A DNA stretch of 64,000 bases, taken from the NCBI GenBank assembly GCA_021772095.1, contig JADYXR010000265.1, positions 1 through 64,000 of the forward strand, in the 5' to 3' direction. This DNA comes from Candidatus Obscuribacter sp. (lineage in GTDB: Bacteria; Cyanobacteriota; Vampirovibrionia; Obscuribacterales; Obscuribacteraceae). Every line of letters begins with the position of its first letter. The stretch's first letter is position 1. Shown here in pieces: positions 17,608 through 26,841 of this stretch. The notes beneath the pieces are model-generated. The model saw only the letters and a program-made list of their open reading frames with translations, searched no databases and had not been told where the DNA came from. The translations under genes were made by a program, and so were the position numbers.

Positions 17608-20268
17608 TCACGAATGCGTGTTTAAACAACTGAGGACAAATTGCCTCTCTTCTGATTCGCTTTTTATGGTGCCGTCCAACCGCGCATAAAGTAAATCGTC
17701 CAATACTTTTCCAATTTGAGGTCCTTCGGCGATACCCATGTCGACTAAATCGCGGCCGTTTAAACGAACGCTGACATCAGCCAGCTCCTCCAGATAAAGT
17801 TTGATCATACGCCGCACATTTGTGCCGGCAGCGGCCAGGCAAGCCGCAATCGCGAGAGATTGATTCGGTTGTCCCTTCAGCGTTTTGAAAATCTTGCTGC
17901 GGCTCGCTCCCTCAAACTCTTCCATCGCTTGTTTCGATAAATTGATACCACCAATGATCTTAACCTTTTGATCGTTCGACAAAGCCAGGCGATCGAGATC
18001 GGCATCAAGCTTATGTCCTGGCGCGGTAGCCACTAGCAAACCGAGATAGACGATCCAGTTTTCGTCGACTTTATATCTTTCCAGAAGCCGTTCTGCACGC
18101 CTTATCACGTGTTTAGTTCTCAAACTATATTCCAGTTCCGTGTCTAGAAAACGTAAGCAGCCGCCCAGTTCGGCAAGCAGATCAAGCGCCACGGTTCGGC
18201 TCGGCGACTCTAGAATCATCCGCAACTCATCTCTCAATCTGACGCCACCAAGCTCATCAAAAATACCCATCGCCATCGCTTTCTTAGCACGCTCTTTAGT
18301 TTTGTTTTCCAGGTGGAAACCCAGTCGCGCAGCAAAGCGAGCGGCTCTGACAAGACGAGTCGGATCTTCGATAAAACTAAACGGATGGAGAATGCGGATG
18401 ATCTTTTTGCGAAGATCGACCAGCCCTTCAAAGTGATCGATCATCTCGCCGTATCGGCCGGGGTTAAGACAGACAGCCAGAGCGTTGATCGTGAAGTCGC
18501 GACGAAATAGATCTTGTTCCAGTTTCGAGGGCTCTACCGTCGGCAGCGCCGCAGGATATTCGTAGTACTCGGTGCGAGCGGTGGAGAGGTCGACTTCGCG
18601 TTTTCGATCAGCGTAGAACGAAAGCGTAGCGGTCTGAAAACGCTCGTGTTTTGCAACCACTTCCAATCTAGATGGATACTCTCGCTCCAACGCCTCCGCC
18701 AATTGAATGGCAGAGCCCTCCACGACAAAATCCAAATCAAAATTCGCTCTAGCCAGTATCAGATCGCGAACCGATCCGCCCACCGCATACGCCACCATGT
18801 TATTCGTCGCCGCAACCCGGCCAATCTCATGGCAAAGCCACCGCACAGAGCTTTCCAGTGCATCCAGTTTATCGTTAAACTGCATTTGCTTGATCGGTTC
18901 TTTAGCACGCGGCAAAAACGTTTGTCGTTCTTCCGATTCGACGAAATCACCTTCGACAGAACTTTCTCCGTACAACATTTGGAGAAGAGTATGGCGAGTA
19001 ATCAAACCAACAAGCTCGCCGTCCTGACTGAAGACTGGCACTCTGCCAATGTCTTCGTTGACCATCAAACGCTGAATTTCACGCAGTGGTGATTCCGCTT
19101 TTACCGATATGACCGGTCGGCTCATGAAACCCTGAACCGGCGCGTGCCCGAGTTTGTGGTGCATGGCTTGATCTATGTCGCGCCGCGAAATGATGCCGAC
19201 CACTTCGCCCTCATCGACCACGACAAAACCGTCTTGACCATAGCGCAACATCATGCGAGAAGCTTCTTCCATCGAACTTACCGGTCGAATAGTTCGTACG
19301 GGTGAAATCATAATTTCAGCTGCGGTCGGCTCCGGAGGAATACGCTCCGCCAACATTTTTTCTACTTCGCGAAGAACGATGTACGGCTCTGTCTCTTTGA
19401 TTACAGCCGATCCGGCACCACGATGTCCGTCACCTCCGAACTTGCGCACCACACTTCTGACATCAACCGATTGCGAATCACTGCGACCAACCAGATGGAT
19501 CCGATCGCGCATAAAAACCGCACAGAAAGCCGCGTCACACGCCACGATCTCGAGTAGTTTACTGGTTAGATTAGCCAGTCCTTCAATGTAATTTTCGGTT
19601 TTGTAAGATGCAAACACAACTTTTGCACCTTGAAACGATTCCACGCGGGCGTTCTTGACGAGCGCTTCCAGAAGGTTGATTTGCTCTTCATTCAGTTTTG
19701 GCCGAATGTAAGTATTCACTTGTTCAAGATCGACGCCATATTTGAGCAGATACGCAACACAACGAGCATCCAGTTCAGTTGTGCCGGAGAATGACAGACA
19801 GCCGGTATCTTCATAAATCCCTAAGGCAAGGAGTGTGGCTTCGAATTGCGTCAGTTTAATTTTCGCTTTGCGTAATTCGTCCACGACAAGCGAGGTGGCC
19901 GCGCCGGCCGGTTTGATAATTGACTGCGGAGATGCGATATCGCTCAAGCCGTCCGGATCAAGATCGTGGTGATCGAAGACAATAATTTCCGGAGGCCTTT
20001 TGGTTTCGGACAGAAATTTTTTCAACGACTGATCCAAACGATCAATATGCTGACAGTCGACCACGAAAATGCGTGTGACCTTTTCAAAATCAAGATACTT
20101 CACCTGAATCAGCGGCAGTGAGCTGCGGTACAGCGCCATAAAGTCGCGCACGTTACCTTGCAGCGGCTGACCCAAAACGATTTTGACTGAGGGATGCAAA
20201 CGCGTGATGCCGAACTGGGCCGCCAGCGCATCAAAATCCATGTTGTTGTGAGTAACTACAATTTCCAT
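17608..20268 (-). CDS. DHH phosphoesterase - CBS - CBS - tRNA nucleotidyltransferase fusion
   Basis: 886 residues. N-terminal DHH/DHHA1 phosphoesterase: THNNMDFDALAAQ, a DCQH strand, FDHHDLD and GGDGHRGAGS. Two CBS domains follow (residues ~310-430; MISPVRTIRPV and MSRPVISV starts). The C-terminal half is a class II poly(A)/CCA polymerase: VGGSVRD, then the DLDFVVEG acidic pair, RRDFTINALAV and an RNA-binding helical domain. This architecture is known in Aquifex and several other phyla, where the enzyme adds A or CCA to tRNA 3' ends. The local tRNA-Ser encodes CCA, so this enzyme may serve repair. Clean ATG start. Confidence 0.9.
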   Translation of the reverse strand: MEIVVTHNNMDFDALAAQFGITRLHPSVKIVLGQPLQGNVRDFMALYRSSLPLIQVKYLDFEKVTRIFVVDCQHIDRLDQSLKKFLSETKRPPEIIVFDHHDLDPDGLSDIASPQSIIKPAGAATSLVVDELRKAKIKLTQFEATLLALGIYEDTGCLSFSGTTELDARCVAYLLKYGVDLEQVNTYIRPKLNEEQINLLEALVKNARVESFQGAKVVFASYKTENYIEGLANLTSKLLEIVACDAAFCAVFMRDRIHLVGRSDSQSVDVRSVVRKFGGDGHRGAGSAVIKETEPYIVLREVEKMLAERIPPEPTAAEIMISPVRTIRPVSSMEEASRMMLRYGQDGFVVVDEGEVVGIISRRDIDQAMHHKLGHAPVQGFMSRPVISVKAESPLREIQRLMVNEDIGRVPVFSQDGELVGLITRHTLLQMLYGESSVEGDFVESEERQTFLPRAKEPIKQMQFNDKLDALESSVRWLCHEIGRVAATNNMVAYAVGGSVRDLILARANFDLDFVVEGSAIQLAEALEREYPSRLEVVAKHERFQTATLSFYADRKREVDLSTARTEYYEYPAALPTVEPSKLEQDLFRRDFTINALAVCLNPGRYGEMIDHFEGLVDLRKKIIRILHPFSFIEDPTRLVRAARFAARLGFHLENKTKERAKKAMAMGIFDELGGVRLRDELRMILESPSRTVALDLLAELGGCLRFLDTELEYSLRTKHVIRRAERLLERYKVDENWIVYLGLLVATAPGHKLDADLDRLALSNDQKVKIIGGINLSKQAMEEFEGASRSKIFKTLKGQPNQSLAIAACLAAAGTNVRRMIKLYLEELADVSVRLNGRDLVDMGIAEGPQIGKVLDDLLYARLDGTIKSESEERQFVLSCLNTHS

Positions 20269-20416
20269 ACGATCTGGTTTTACTACTTCGCGCCGCCGAT
20301 TGCAATCTTAGTCTTTTCTTTAGGTCCTGGTGGGCTTTTCCACGTTATGGCCCGACAGTTTACGGGTACCTCTTATGCATAGCGGACTTCAGTTTTTCTC
20401 TCGAGGGCTTTGAAAA

Positions 20417-21112
20417 ATGTTTCCACAAGGCATTCTGAGCCAGGTGTATTTCATGTCAGCCCTCGTTGGTAGCGGCTTTCTCATATTCAACTTCGTCATG
20501 GGTCAGGTTGACGAAGGTGATAGCGGTGATGACGGCGGTCACGGTCACTTCGACCACCACGATGCTGGGCACCACGGACATGACAGCAGTCACAATCATC
20601 AACACAACGACCACAACGTAAGTCAGACCACTAGTCGTTACGGTCTATTGAGTGTAGACCACAGATGGAGCACGCGAATCGGAAAGATTTTGCTCAGCAT
20701 ACTCAGTCCGATGAGTATCTCAATATTTTTGGCGTTCTTCGGATTGGCCGGTTACGCAACTGGATACCTGTTGCCCTGGCTTAACTTTCTCACTTTGATA
20801 CCGGCAGTGATAGCCGGCTTTGCCATGATCAATGTGTTTAAAGCCGGAATCAGAGCAATGATGCGGTATGGGACAAGTTCGTCGCATATTAGAACCGATG
20901 AAATTGTCGGTCATATCGCAGAGGTTTTAATTCCTATCGCGGAAAATCGACCTGGTGAAGTGACGTATGTCATTCAGTCTAAGATTTATAACTCGGCTGC
21001 CAGATCGAAAGGAATTGCGATTAAAAAAGGAACTAAGGTGATGATTATTGAAACCGACGGGCCGACTGTTTTTGTTGAGCCTTATAAAGAGACGATGTAC
21101 TTGGATGGATGA
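20417..21112 (+). CDS. NfeD-like membrane protein with His-rich loop
   Basis: 231 residues. Hydrophobic segment near residues 10-28, then a striking loop of ~45 residues (about 35-78) crowded with His, Asp and Gly, two or three more membrane segments (about 95-140), and a C-terminal OB-fold-like domain (VGHIAEVLIPI to VFVEPY). This matches the short NfeD/YuaF class that accompanies flotillins. The flotillin gene follows 431 bp downstream on the same strand. The His-rich loop could bind metal ions; that is inference. Start ATG 20417 with GAGGG upstream. Confidence 0.7.
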   Translation: MFPQGILSQVYFMSALVGSGFLIFNFVMGQVDEGDSGDDGGHGHFDHHDAGHHGHDSSHNHQHNDHNVSQTTSRYGLLSVDHRWSTRIGKILLSILSPMSISIFLAFFGLAGYATGYLLPWLNFLTLIPAVIAGFAMINVFKAGIRAMMRYGTSSSHIRTDEIVGHIAEVLIPIAENRPGEVTYVIQSKIYNSAARSKGIAIKKGTKVMIIETDGPTVFVEPYKETMYLDG

Positions 21113-21132
21113 ATTTTCGACCGAGTTGATCG

Positions 21133-21159
21133 GTCAGAAAAACTGCCAGAAATTCTGAC
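21133..21159 (-). repeat. 27-bp dispersed palindrome, copy 7 (inverted)
   Basis: GTCAGAAAA-ACTGCCAGA-AATTCTGAC, 20 bp after the NfeD-like stop. Confidence 0.9.
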
Positions 21160-21219
21160 GGCAGAAAAATTCTTTCAGTCGAAAGCGATCATTTATATGA
21201 CGGATGAACGAATCCGATT

Positions 21220-21246
21220 GTCATAAAAACGGACAGGAAATCTGAC
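21220..21246 (-). repeat. 27-bp dispersed palindrome, copy 8 (inverted)
   Basis: GTCATAAAA-ACGGACAGG-AAATCTGAC; second copy in the same gap, same polarity as copy 7. Confidence 0.9.
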
Positions 21247-21390
21247 CGATTCACTTCGACAATTCATCGTCAGATTCTTCATCCCAGACTTCAATATCAC
21301 AAGTTAGCATAGTATCACATCCGGTACTACGCCTGTTCCGCCGAGATATATAGCCGGACTATAACCGTCGCCATTTTTATTCAATTGTCA

Positions 21391-21440
21391 AGAACATAAA
21401 GGAATGTGATCCAAAAAACGTCACATGTTTTTTATGTTCT
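21391..21440. promoter_or_regulatory. Two-tier inverted repeat upstream of flotillin
   Basis: Outer arms AGAACATAAA and TTTATGTTCT (10 bp, perfect) enclose inner arms ATGTGA and TCACAT (6 bp, perfect). Centre is A-rich. Ends 103 bp before the flotillin start. No T run follows it; either a leader RNA structure or a double operator. Confidence 0.6.
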
Positions 21441-21482
21441 AAGATCGAAGGGTCGATAACAAGCTAATCCGAGATTTAGAAA

Positions 21483-21497
21483 GCCCGCAGGTCGGGC
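21483..21497 (+). other. Small GC hairpin in the flotillin leader
   Basis: GCCCG-CAGGT-CGGGC, 46 bp before the flotillin ATG. Confidence 0.45.
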
Positions 21498-21543
21498 ATG
21501 AAATTATGGAGACTGAATCCTCGGCAATAAAAGGAGTAGATTC

Positions 21544-23130
21544 ATGGATCCCACGCTTTTAGTGGTTGCAGGAGTGGCAATTGTATTGCTATTCGTTCTG
21601 GGTAGCTTCATGGCTGCCTTATATCAAAAGGTTGGACCTAACACCGCGTTGATTATCTCCGGCGGTGGCGGTAAACCCAAGATCATTGTTGGTGGCGGCT
21701 CCGTCGTCTTACCGCTGTTACACAGAATGGACACGTTGAGCTTAGAAGTAATGCTCATCGAAGTTCGCTCAAACGCAGCCATGTTGACGATGAATGGAGT
21801 TCCACTTTTTGTGGAAGGCGTCGCTCAAGTCAAAGTACGCGGCGATGAAGAATCGATTCAAACCGCAGCAGAACAGTTTCTTGGTAAAGACACCGACGAA
21901 ATTCAATTAGTCGCACATGAAACCCTGATGGGTCATTTGCGAGCGATTATCGGTACGATGACCGTTGAAGAGCTTATCGGCAACTTTGATTCGTTCGCCT
22001 CACGTGTTGCAGAAGTTTCGATCACCGACCTTGCCAAAATGGGTCTGACCGTTGTGTCATTCACCATCAAAGAAGTTCGCGACAGCGTAGGCTACCTGGA
22101 AGCGTTAGGTAAGACCACAACTGCAGAAGCCAAACGTACAGCCGCAATCGGTGAAGCTGAAGCCTCCAAGGTAACGCAAATCGCACAAGCTCAAGCATCG
22201 AGAGACTCGGCAATCGCCCAGGCGCAAGCCACCGAAGAAGGCGCAAAGGCAAAACTCGCAGCCGACATGCGGGTTGCCGAATCAAGCAAGAACTTCCAAG
22301 TTGGTCAAGCCAAGTATCAATCGGAAGTAGCCGAACAAAAAGCGGCTGCCGATACGATGTACGACGTTCACAAAGCGAAGGCAGAACAGAAGCTGGTTTC
22401 CGAACGTCAGCAAATCAAGATTATCGAAGCGCAGAAAGAAGTAGAACTGCAGCAAGTAGAAGTTTTGAAACGTCAGGTCACTCTGGAAGCGGACATTCAA
22501 AAACCGGCTGAAGCCGAGCAAGCACGAGTCCGCACGCTGGCTCTGGCAGAACAAGAGAAACGCCGAATTCTCGCCGAAGCAGATGCTCACGCTTACAGAT
22601 TGAAGGCCGCTGCTGAAGCGGATGCCACCAAGATGAAATCCCAAGCTGAAGCTGATGCCACACGCATCATGGGTCTTGCAAACGCAGAGTCCGCACGAGC
22701 TCAGGGTCTTGCTGAGGCGACTGTAATCGCAGCTCGCGGTCAGGCGGAAGCCGAAGCGATGACGAAGAAAGCGGAAGCTTACAGATTGTATAACGACGCC
22801 GCAATGGCATCGATGATAATCGAGAAGCTGCCCGAACTCGTTCAAGCCGCAGCTCAACCTCTGTCCAAGATTGGCACAGTGACCTTGCTTTCGACCAGCG
22901 GAGACACCACGGGCATGGGCAAACTAACTTCCGACGTAATCAACGTTGCGTCGCAAGGCATGACAATGGTAAAAGGATTAACTGGAATCGACTTGATCGA
23001 AACGATGCAGAGAGGACGGTTGAACAACAACGCTAATGGTACCGTCACCAATAGCCAACCGCCGCAGCAAAAACCTGCACCGCTCCCAGCCCCTCCTACA
23101 GTGCCTCCAACGCCTCCGCAACGAGGCTAA
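21544..23130 (+). CDS. Flotillin-family (SPFH) membrane scaffold protein
   Basis: 528 residues with an excellent AGGAG ribosome site. N-terminal membrane segment (~residues 5-27), then the SPFH/band 7 domain beginning YQKVGPNTALIIS, then a long Ala/Glu/Lys-rich coiled coil (about 200-420) with repeated AEA motifs typical of flotillins, and a proline-rich tail. Flotillins form oligomeric platforms in ordered membrane regions. The NfeD-like gene upstream is its usual partner. Cytoplasmic face of the plasma membrane. Confidence 0.93.
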   Translation: MDPTLLVVAGVAIVLLFVLGSFMAALYQKVGPNTALIISGGGGKPKIIVGGGSVVLPLLHRMDTLSLEVMLIEVRSNAAMLTMNGVPLFVEGVAQVKVRGDEESIQTAAEQFLGKDTDEIQLVAHETLMGHLRAIIGTMTVEELIGNFDSFASRVAEVSITDLAKMGLTVVSFTIKEVRDSVGYLEALGKTTTAEAKRTAAIGEAEASKVTQIAQAQASRDSAIAQAQATEEGAKAKLAADMRVAESSKNFQVGQAKYQSEVAEQKAAADTMYDVHKAKAEQKLVSERQQIKIIEAQKEVELQQVEVLKRQVTLEADIQKPAEAEQARVRTLALAEQEKRRILAEADAHAYRLKAAAEADATKMKSQAEADATRIMGLANAESARAQGLAEATVIAARGQAEAEAMTKKAEAYRLYNDAAMASMIIEKLPELVQAAAQPLSKIGTVTLLSTSGDTTGMGKLTSDVINVASQGMTMVKGLTGIDLIETMQRGRLNNNANGTVTNSQPPQQKPAPLPAPPTVPPTPPQRG

Positions 23131-23152
23131 GAAAGGGAATTAAGCACCTTCG

Positions 23153-23698
23153 GTGAAACGAATCATCATAACCGGTGCAAGCGGAGTTGGCAAAACCACG
23201 TTAGTGGAAGCGCTGACTCCGCTTCTTTCTTTACCACTAATTCCCGAACTCGGTCGCGATATCTGCCACCAAATGGGATACCAGAAAATTGGCGATATTC
23301 CCGACCAGGAAGAGTTTAAACGCGCCGTGCTCGACGCGCAAATCAGTAGGGAAAATCAGCTGCCGGAATTCATCTCCGATCGCTCGGCGATTGACTGCTG
23401 GGTGTTATGGCAACGGTGGAATTTATGCTCCGCCATGACTTATGACAGCGAGGCCTACTATCAAAAAGCGCGCGCACAAGCGCAACGATATACGCACGTC
23501 ATTTACGTCCGCCCAACCTTTCCACCTGTCGAAGATGGTTTTAGATGGACGGAGCCGATTTACCAAAAACAAATCGATCGACTCGTCAGAATGACTTTGT
23601 ATGACTTTGAACTCTGGGAAAAAACTTTGACGATCGAGGAAGAAGATCAAGAGGAACGTTTGCGTGCTGCTCTAAAATGGCTATCTATCGAAAGTTAG
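23153..23698 (+). CDS. Small P-loop NTPase (AAA_28/NadR-like)
   Basis: 181 residues from GTG 23153. The N-terminus is a Walker A strand-loop, IIITGASGVGKTTLVEAL (P-loop near residues 7-15). DRSAIDCWV resembles the substrate-side Asp-Arg of NadR-type kinases and of predicted AAA_28 ATPases. The substrate is unknown; nucleoside or phosphometabolite phosphorylation is possible. 22 bp after flotillin, so probably in the same transcript; converges with the AbiEi-like gene, stops two bases apart. Confidence 0.65.
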   Translation: MKRIIITGASGVGKTTLVEALTPLLSLPLIPELGRDICHQMGYQKIGDIPDQEEFKRAVLDAQISRENQLPEFISDRSAIDCWVLWQRWNLCSAMTYDSEAYYQKARAQAQRYTHVIYVRPTFPPVEDGFRWTEPIYQKQIDRLVRMTLYDFELWEKTLTIEEEDQEERLRAALKWLSIES

Positions 23699-23699
23699 A

Positions 23700-24386
23700 T
23701 CAACGCAACGCTCCGGGCGCGTATACGGCAGCCAATGTGACGCGATCGATTGGTTTGCGATTGTTGCGCTCCCACATGAGAGCATGAAAATAACGTTGCA
23801 TGTCTAGTTTGTCGCGCAACCAGGATGGAATAATTCCGGCAAACGTAAGTAGATCTTCTCGAGCAAACGCGTTGCCCCAAATGGGCTCAAAGAGCCGCTT
23901 CAAGACATCAGTGTGCTCGCAGTACTCCTTTCCCAGATGCCAGAGCGCTTTTAAATATGTGCCAACATTTGAATCACCCAGCAAAACTTTCTTTGGCGCT
24001 GTCTTTCTAAAATGAATTGTCCCTGCAACTGACTGAAATGATGTCGTGCAACCGCTGGTCAGAAACACATGCTTCTGCTCGCCCTCGTCAACGAGCCCTG
24101 TCTTACACGCCGCATCCAGCCCCGACTGCATAATCCGTTTCCCCCAGGCTGTGGCTTTTACCAATGCCACCTCCTGTGGTGACGGCAAGGCAATCGGTTT
24201 TGGACCGGCCTTCATATAGACTCCTCTTCCCACACGCAAAATTTTTCCGCTCCTGCACAGGCGCGAGAGATTTTGATCTATCGTATTGCGCCGGCCGATG
24301 TGCAGTAGTTCCTTTGTGGCAAACATGGTTCCATCCGCTATGCGGGCTATGTATCGCCTGATCTCGGTACTCGGTTTGAAATTCAT
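23700..24386 (-). CDS. AbiEi-type antitoxin-like protein (DUF6088), without a toxin partner
   Basis: 228 residues. The N-terminal ~60 residues read as a winged helix (FATKELLHIGRRNTIDQNLSRL, then KILRVGRGVYM), the layout of AbiEi/DUF6088 proteins, followed by a longer C-terminal domain. In type IV toxin-antitoxin pairs such a gene precedes an AbiEii nucleotidyltransferase toxin, but none is adjacent: upstream is a 200-bp gap and downstream a convergent NTPase. The strong ribosome site AGGAGG lies 12 bases before this ATG and 5 before an out-of-frame ATG (24394), which is odd. Likely a DNA-binding regulator or orphan antitoxin. Confidence 0.6.
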   Translation of the reverse strand: MNFKPSTEIRRYIARIADGTMFATKELLHIGRRNTIDQNLSRLCRSGKILRVGRGVYMKAGPKPIALPSPQEVALVKATAWGKRIMQSGLDAACKTGLVDEGEQKHVFLTSGCTTSFQSVAGTIHFRKTAPKKVLLGDSNVGTYLKALWHLGKEYCEHTDVLKRLFEPIWGNAFAREDLLTFAGIIPSWLRDKLDMQRYFHALMWERNNRKPIDRVTLAAVYAPGALR

Positions 24387-24593
24387 GATTCATTTTCACC
24401 TCCTGTGAATTTTTTTGAATACGGGTCCCCATTTCTTTAAACGAAATTTGGACGCAAAAAGTTCAACAATAAAAATAAAATTTGATGTCAAGCGCGACTG
24501 CGACTGGCGTTTGCAGCGAGGTCACAAACGGCAATGGTAAACTGCAAACTGACAGCGGGTTCAGCGACCGTTGCATAATTGCTTGGGAATCAA

Positions 24594-25538
24594 ATGATCA
24601 GTTTTCGAATTTTGCTAGGTGCGTCAGTAATAATTTCAGCCATCGGTTTGTCGCCAGGACATTGCGCCGACGCTAATCCTCCGATCGATAAAAAATCCAG
24701 TCAAAAATCGCAATCTCAAGAAGCGACTCCCCGAGTGGTTTCGCTTGCACCATCGAACACTGAATTGATTTATAGCCTTGGCGCCGACAATTGTTTGATC
24801 GGCGTCAGCAGTTATTGCCTTTATCCAGCGCAGACAAAAACCAAACAGAAAGTTGGTTCCTTTGTTGCCATAAACTGGGAAAAAATAGCCACTCTCAAGC
24901 CCAATGTAGTGGCTTTGGTGTCTGGTCAAGAAGCATTAGATATTCAACTAAAAAAGCACAATATAAAATCCATGGTTTTGCGAAACGAATCATTGGACGA
25001 CATTGCCACCAACTTAATCACGCTAGGTACGGTTTGCTCTGCCGAATCGAAGGCCAGGCAGATGGCGACGGACTACCGACAGGCGCTTAGCGAGCTGAAG
25101 TCGATCCTCAAAGATTCGCCTAAAAGAAAAGTCTTTCTATGCGTGTGGCCAAAACCGATTGTCACCGTAGGTGGTGCCAGCTTCCTCAATGAGGTCATAA
25201 ACGTTTGTGGCGGCACCAACGTAGCTGCAGGCATGAAAGGCAGCTATCCAAAGTGCGGCCCCGAAAAAATCATTGCGATGCAGCCCGATGTGCTGATCAT
25301 GCCGTACGAATCAAAAGATTTAAAACTGGCGAGCACGCCCCCGTGGTCACTACTATCGGCCGTAAAGAAGAAGCAATTTTATTTTCTGCCGGACCGCGAA
25401 CATGATTATTTATCTCGCCCGACGCTTCGAATTTTCAAAGGTCTTCTTCGATTGAGTCTGGATTTGCATCCGGAGAAAAAACACGAGTTGACGAAGTGGG
25501 GATTGAAAGTCGCTGGGGATGCGAGGTCGCCGCAGTAG
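24594..25538 (+). CDS. BtuF-like periplasmic substrate-binding protein
   Basis: 314 residues from ATG 24594, preceded by GGGAA; a TTG five codons earlier is possible. Signal peptide with cleavage near GLSPGHCA, then a Lys/Ser/Gln-rich linker and a TroA/BtuF fold: PRVVSLAPSNTELIYSLGA, VGSFVAINWEKIATLKPNVV, and TVGGASFLNEVINVCGG. This is the family that delivers cobalamin or iron chelates to ABC importers. No permease or ATPase gene is adjacent, so the transporter is elsewhere. The Cys in the signal region does not form a clean lipobox. Confidence 0.8.
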   Translation: MISFRILLGASVIISAIGLSPGHCADANPPIDKKSSQKSQSQEATPRVVSLAPSNTELIYSLGADNCLIGVSSYCLYPAQTKTKQKVGSFVAINWEKIATLKPNVVALVSGQEALDIQLKKHNIKSMVLRNESLDDIATNLITLGTVCSAESKARQMATDYRQALSELKSILKDSPKRKVFLCVWPKPIVTVGGASFLNEVINVCGGTNVAAGMKGSYPKCGPEKIIAMQPDVLIMPYESKDLKLASTPPWSLLSAVKKKQFYFLPDREHDYLSRPTLRIFKGLLRLSLDLHPEKKHELTKWGLKVAGDARSPQ

Positions 25539-25561
25539 TCCTGAAGCGGCTGAGTCAGATC

Positions 25562-25588
25562 GTCAGAAAAACGATCCGAAATTCTGAC
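25562..25588 (-). repeat. 27-bp dispersed palindrome, copy 9 (inverted)
   Basis: GTCAGAAAA-ACGATCCGA-AATTCTGAC, 23 bp after the BtuF-like stop; an extra GTCAGA half-site precedes it at 25554. Confidence 0.85.
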
Positions 25589-25667
25589 CGCGGAAATCAA
25601 ACAATTTCGAAGATCTCCTGCAGATTCTGGGACAATAGTCAGTACGCTTCACCCCAAGGACCTCAGA

Positions 25668-26222
25668 ATGCCGGCGAATTCTCTTGGCCGACGAAACGCA
25701 CAAGGCAGCAACACAGTCGAATTCACTTACTGTATTGTCTTCGTTTTCTTCATCATATTGCTGCCGTTCGCCAATTATGGAACGTTCATGGCACGGTGGG
25801 CGATCTCGTCACAAACAGTCAATGCCTGGACTCAAAATATGGCTAAAAAACGCAAGCTGTCAGATGCGTTTTCCGGCGTGCAGGCAGAGGATTTTGCTAT
25901 TGCAGTCGCCCATCCTACAGGCATCAAAGTGAAGTCGGTGACGCCATCATTGCGTATATCAAAAGTGGACGATCCAACCCGTGTCATCGCCGTTGAAACA
26001 CCTGGCAAAGTTCCCAGTACGTGGCTTCCTGACGCAGGAAATTATGAGTATACTCTGCAGGTTCATGTGACCGCGCAGATCGATCCATTAGTCACTGTGC
26101 AGATCTTCGGTCTCAAAGTTCCTGGACTGACTGAGCCGGCTGACGTAAAAATGTCCGGAAGTTCCTTATGGGAAAACAAAGGTCGAGACCCTGCCACAAC
26201 GGAGTTCTATCTTAATGAATAA
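25668..26222 (+). CDS. TadE-like pseudopilin
   Basis: 184 residues. The N-terminus has a basic leader then GSNTVEFTYCIVFVFFIILL, which fits the G|xxxxEF processing site plus hydrophobic spine of TadE/TadG and type IV pilin-like proteins. The rest is a soluble beta-rich domain. First of three overlapping genes; the last codons overlap the next start by 8 bp. Probably exported to the periplasm or pilus base; no Tad ATPase or prepilin peptidase is seen in the window. Confidence 0.6.
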   Translation: MPANSLGRRNAQGSNTVEFTYCIVFVFFIILLPFANYGTFMARWAISSQTVNAWTQNMAKKRKLSDAFSGVQAEDFAIAVAHPTGIKVKSVTPSLRISKVDDPTRVIAVETPGKVPSTWLPDAGNYEYTLQVHVTAQIDPLVTVQIFGLKVPGLTEPADVKMSGSSLWENKGRDPATTEFYLNE

Positions 26223-26841
26223 GAAGATCAAGCTCGCTGGTTGCTCGGCAATTTTCGTTTGTGCAATATCGATGCTTGCACTAGGTCTCAATCAACCCTG
26301 TAAAAGCCAGATGCTGGGCGGCAACTATAACAATCTGATTCTCATCGAAACCGAAGAAGTGAAGAACGAATTCGAGTACAAAGATTCGATCATTGGTCCG
26401 GTGGTAAAAGCAAAAGTCACCTATTCCCGACCCAATGAAGAAGACGCGACACCGGTGCACTATGAGACTCTCTGGCTACACGGCTGGCAAACACTGGGAT
26501 GCCGCCGCTTGAATGAACTGAGGCTGGGCAACGGACAATCGGCTATTCAGGTGAAGCACAAATCAGGCTACGGATCGTTACCGGAAGGAGAAGCGGCAGC
26601 TAAAGCCATTCTTCGTGTTTTCGTCGACATGTACGCCCAAAAACATGCGGTCACAACAATTATCGTGCCCGACGAAAGCATCGGATACATTCTCAATCAA
26701 ATGCCGCGCGCCGGCTTCAATCCCGGACCGAAATCGAAACCTGACGTTCCTGTTTATAGCTTGATCGTTATACCAGTCAGTACGGCATCAGGCAGCGAGC
26801 ATCAGGTGCTTTATTACAGCCCCGGCTCAGGTGGCGGATGA
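26215..26841 (+). CDS. Secreted hypothetical protein of the TadE/TadG-like operon
   Basis: 208 residues. Signal peptide MNKKIKLAGCSAIFVCAISM with a possible lipobox-like region, then a domain with no family I recognise. The Gly/Ser-rich C-terminus ends ...SPGSGGG. It overlaps its neighbours by 8 bp and 4 bp, so the three genes are translationally coupled and likely act together at the envelope. Confidence 0.6.
   Translation: MNKKIKLAGCSAIFVCAISMLALGLNQPCKSQMLGGNYNNLILIETEEVKNEFEYKDSIIGPVVKAKVTYSRPNEEDATPVHYETLWLHGWQTLGCRRLNELRLGNGQSAIQVKHKSGYGSLPEGEAAAKAILRVFVDMYAQKHAVTTIIVPDESIGYILNQMPRAGFNPGPKSKPDVPVYSLIVIPVSTASGSEHQVLYYSPGSGGG

Larger units (their letters stand above)
21113..21543. other. 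Intergenic region between the NfeD-like gene and flotillin
   Basis: No gene. It contains two inverted 27-bp elements, a large stem (21391-21440) and a GC hairpin (21483-21497) before the flotillin start. The stems suggest that flotillin has its own leader rather than simple co-transcription. Confidence 0.55.
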
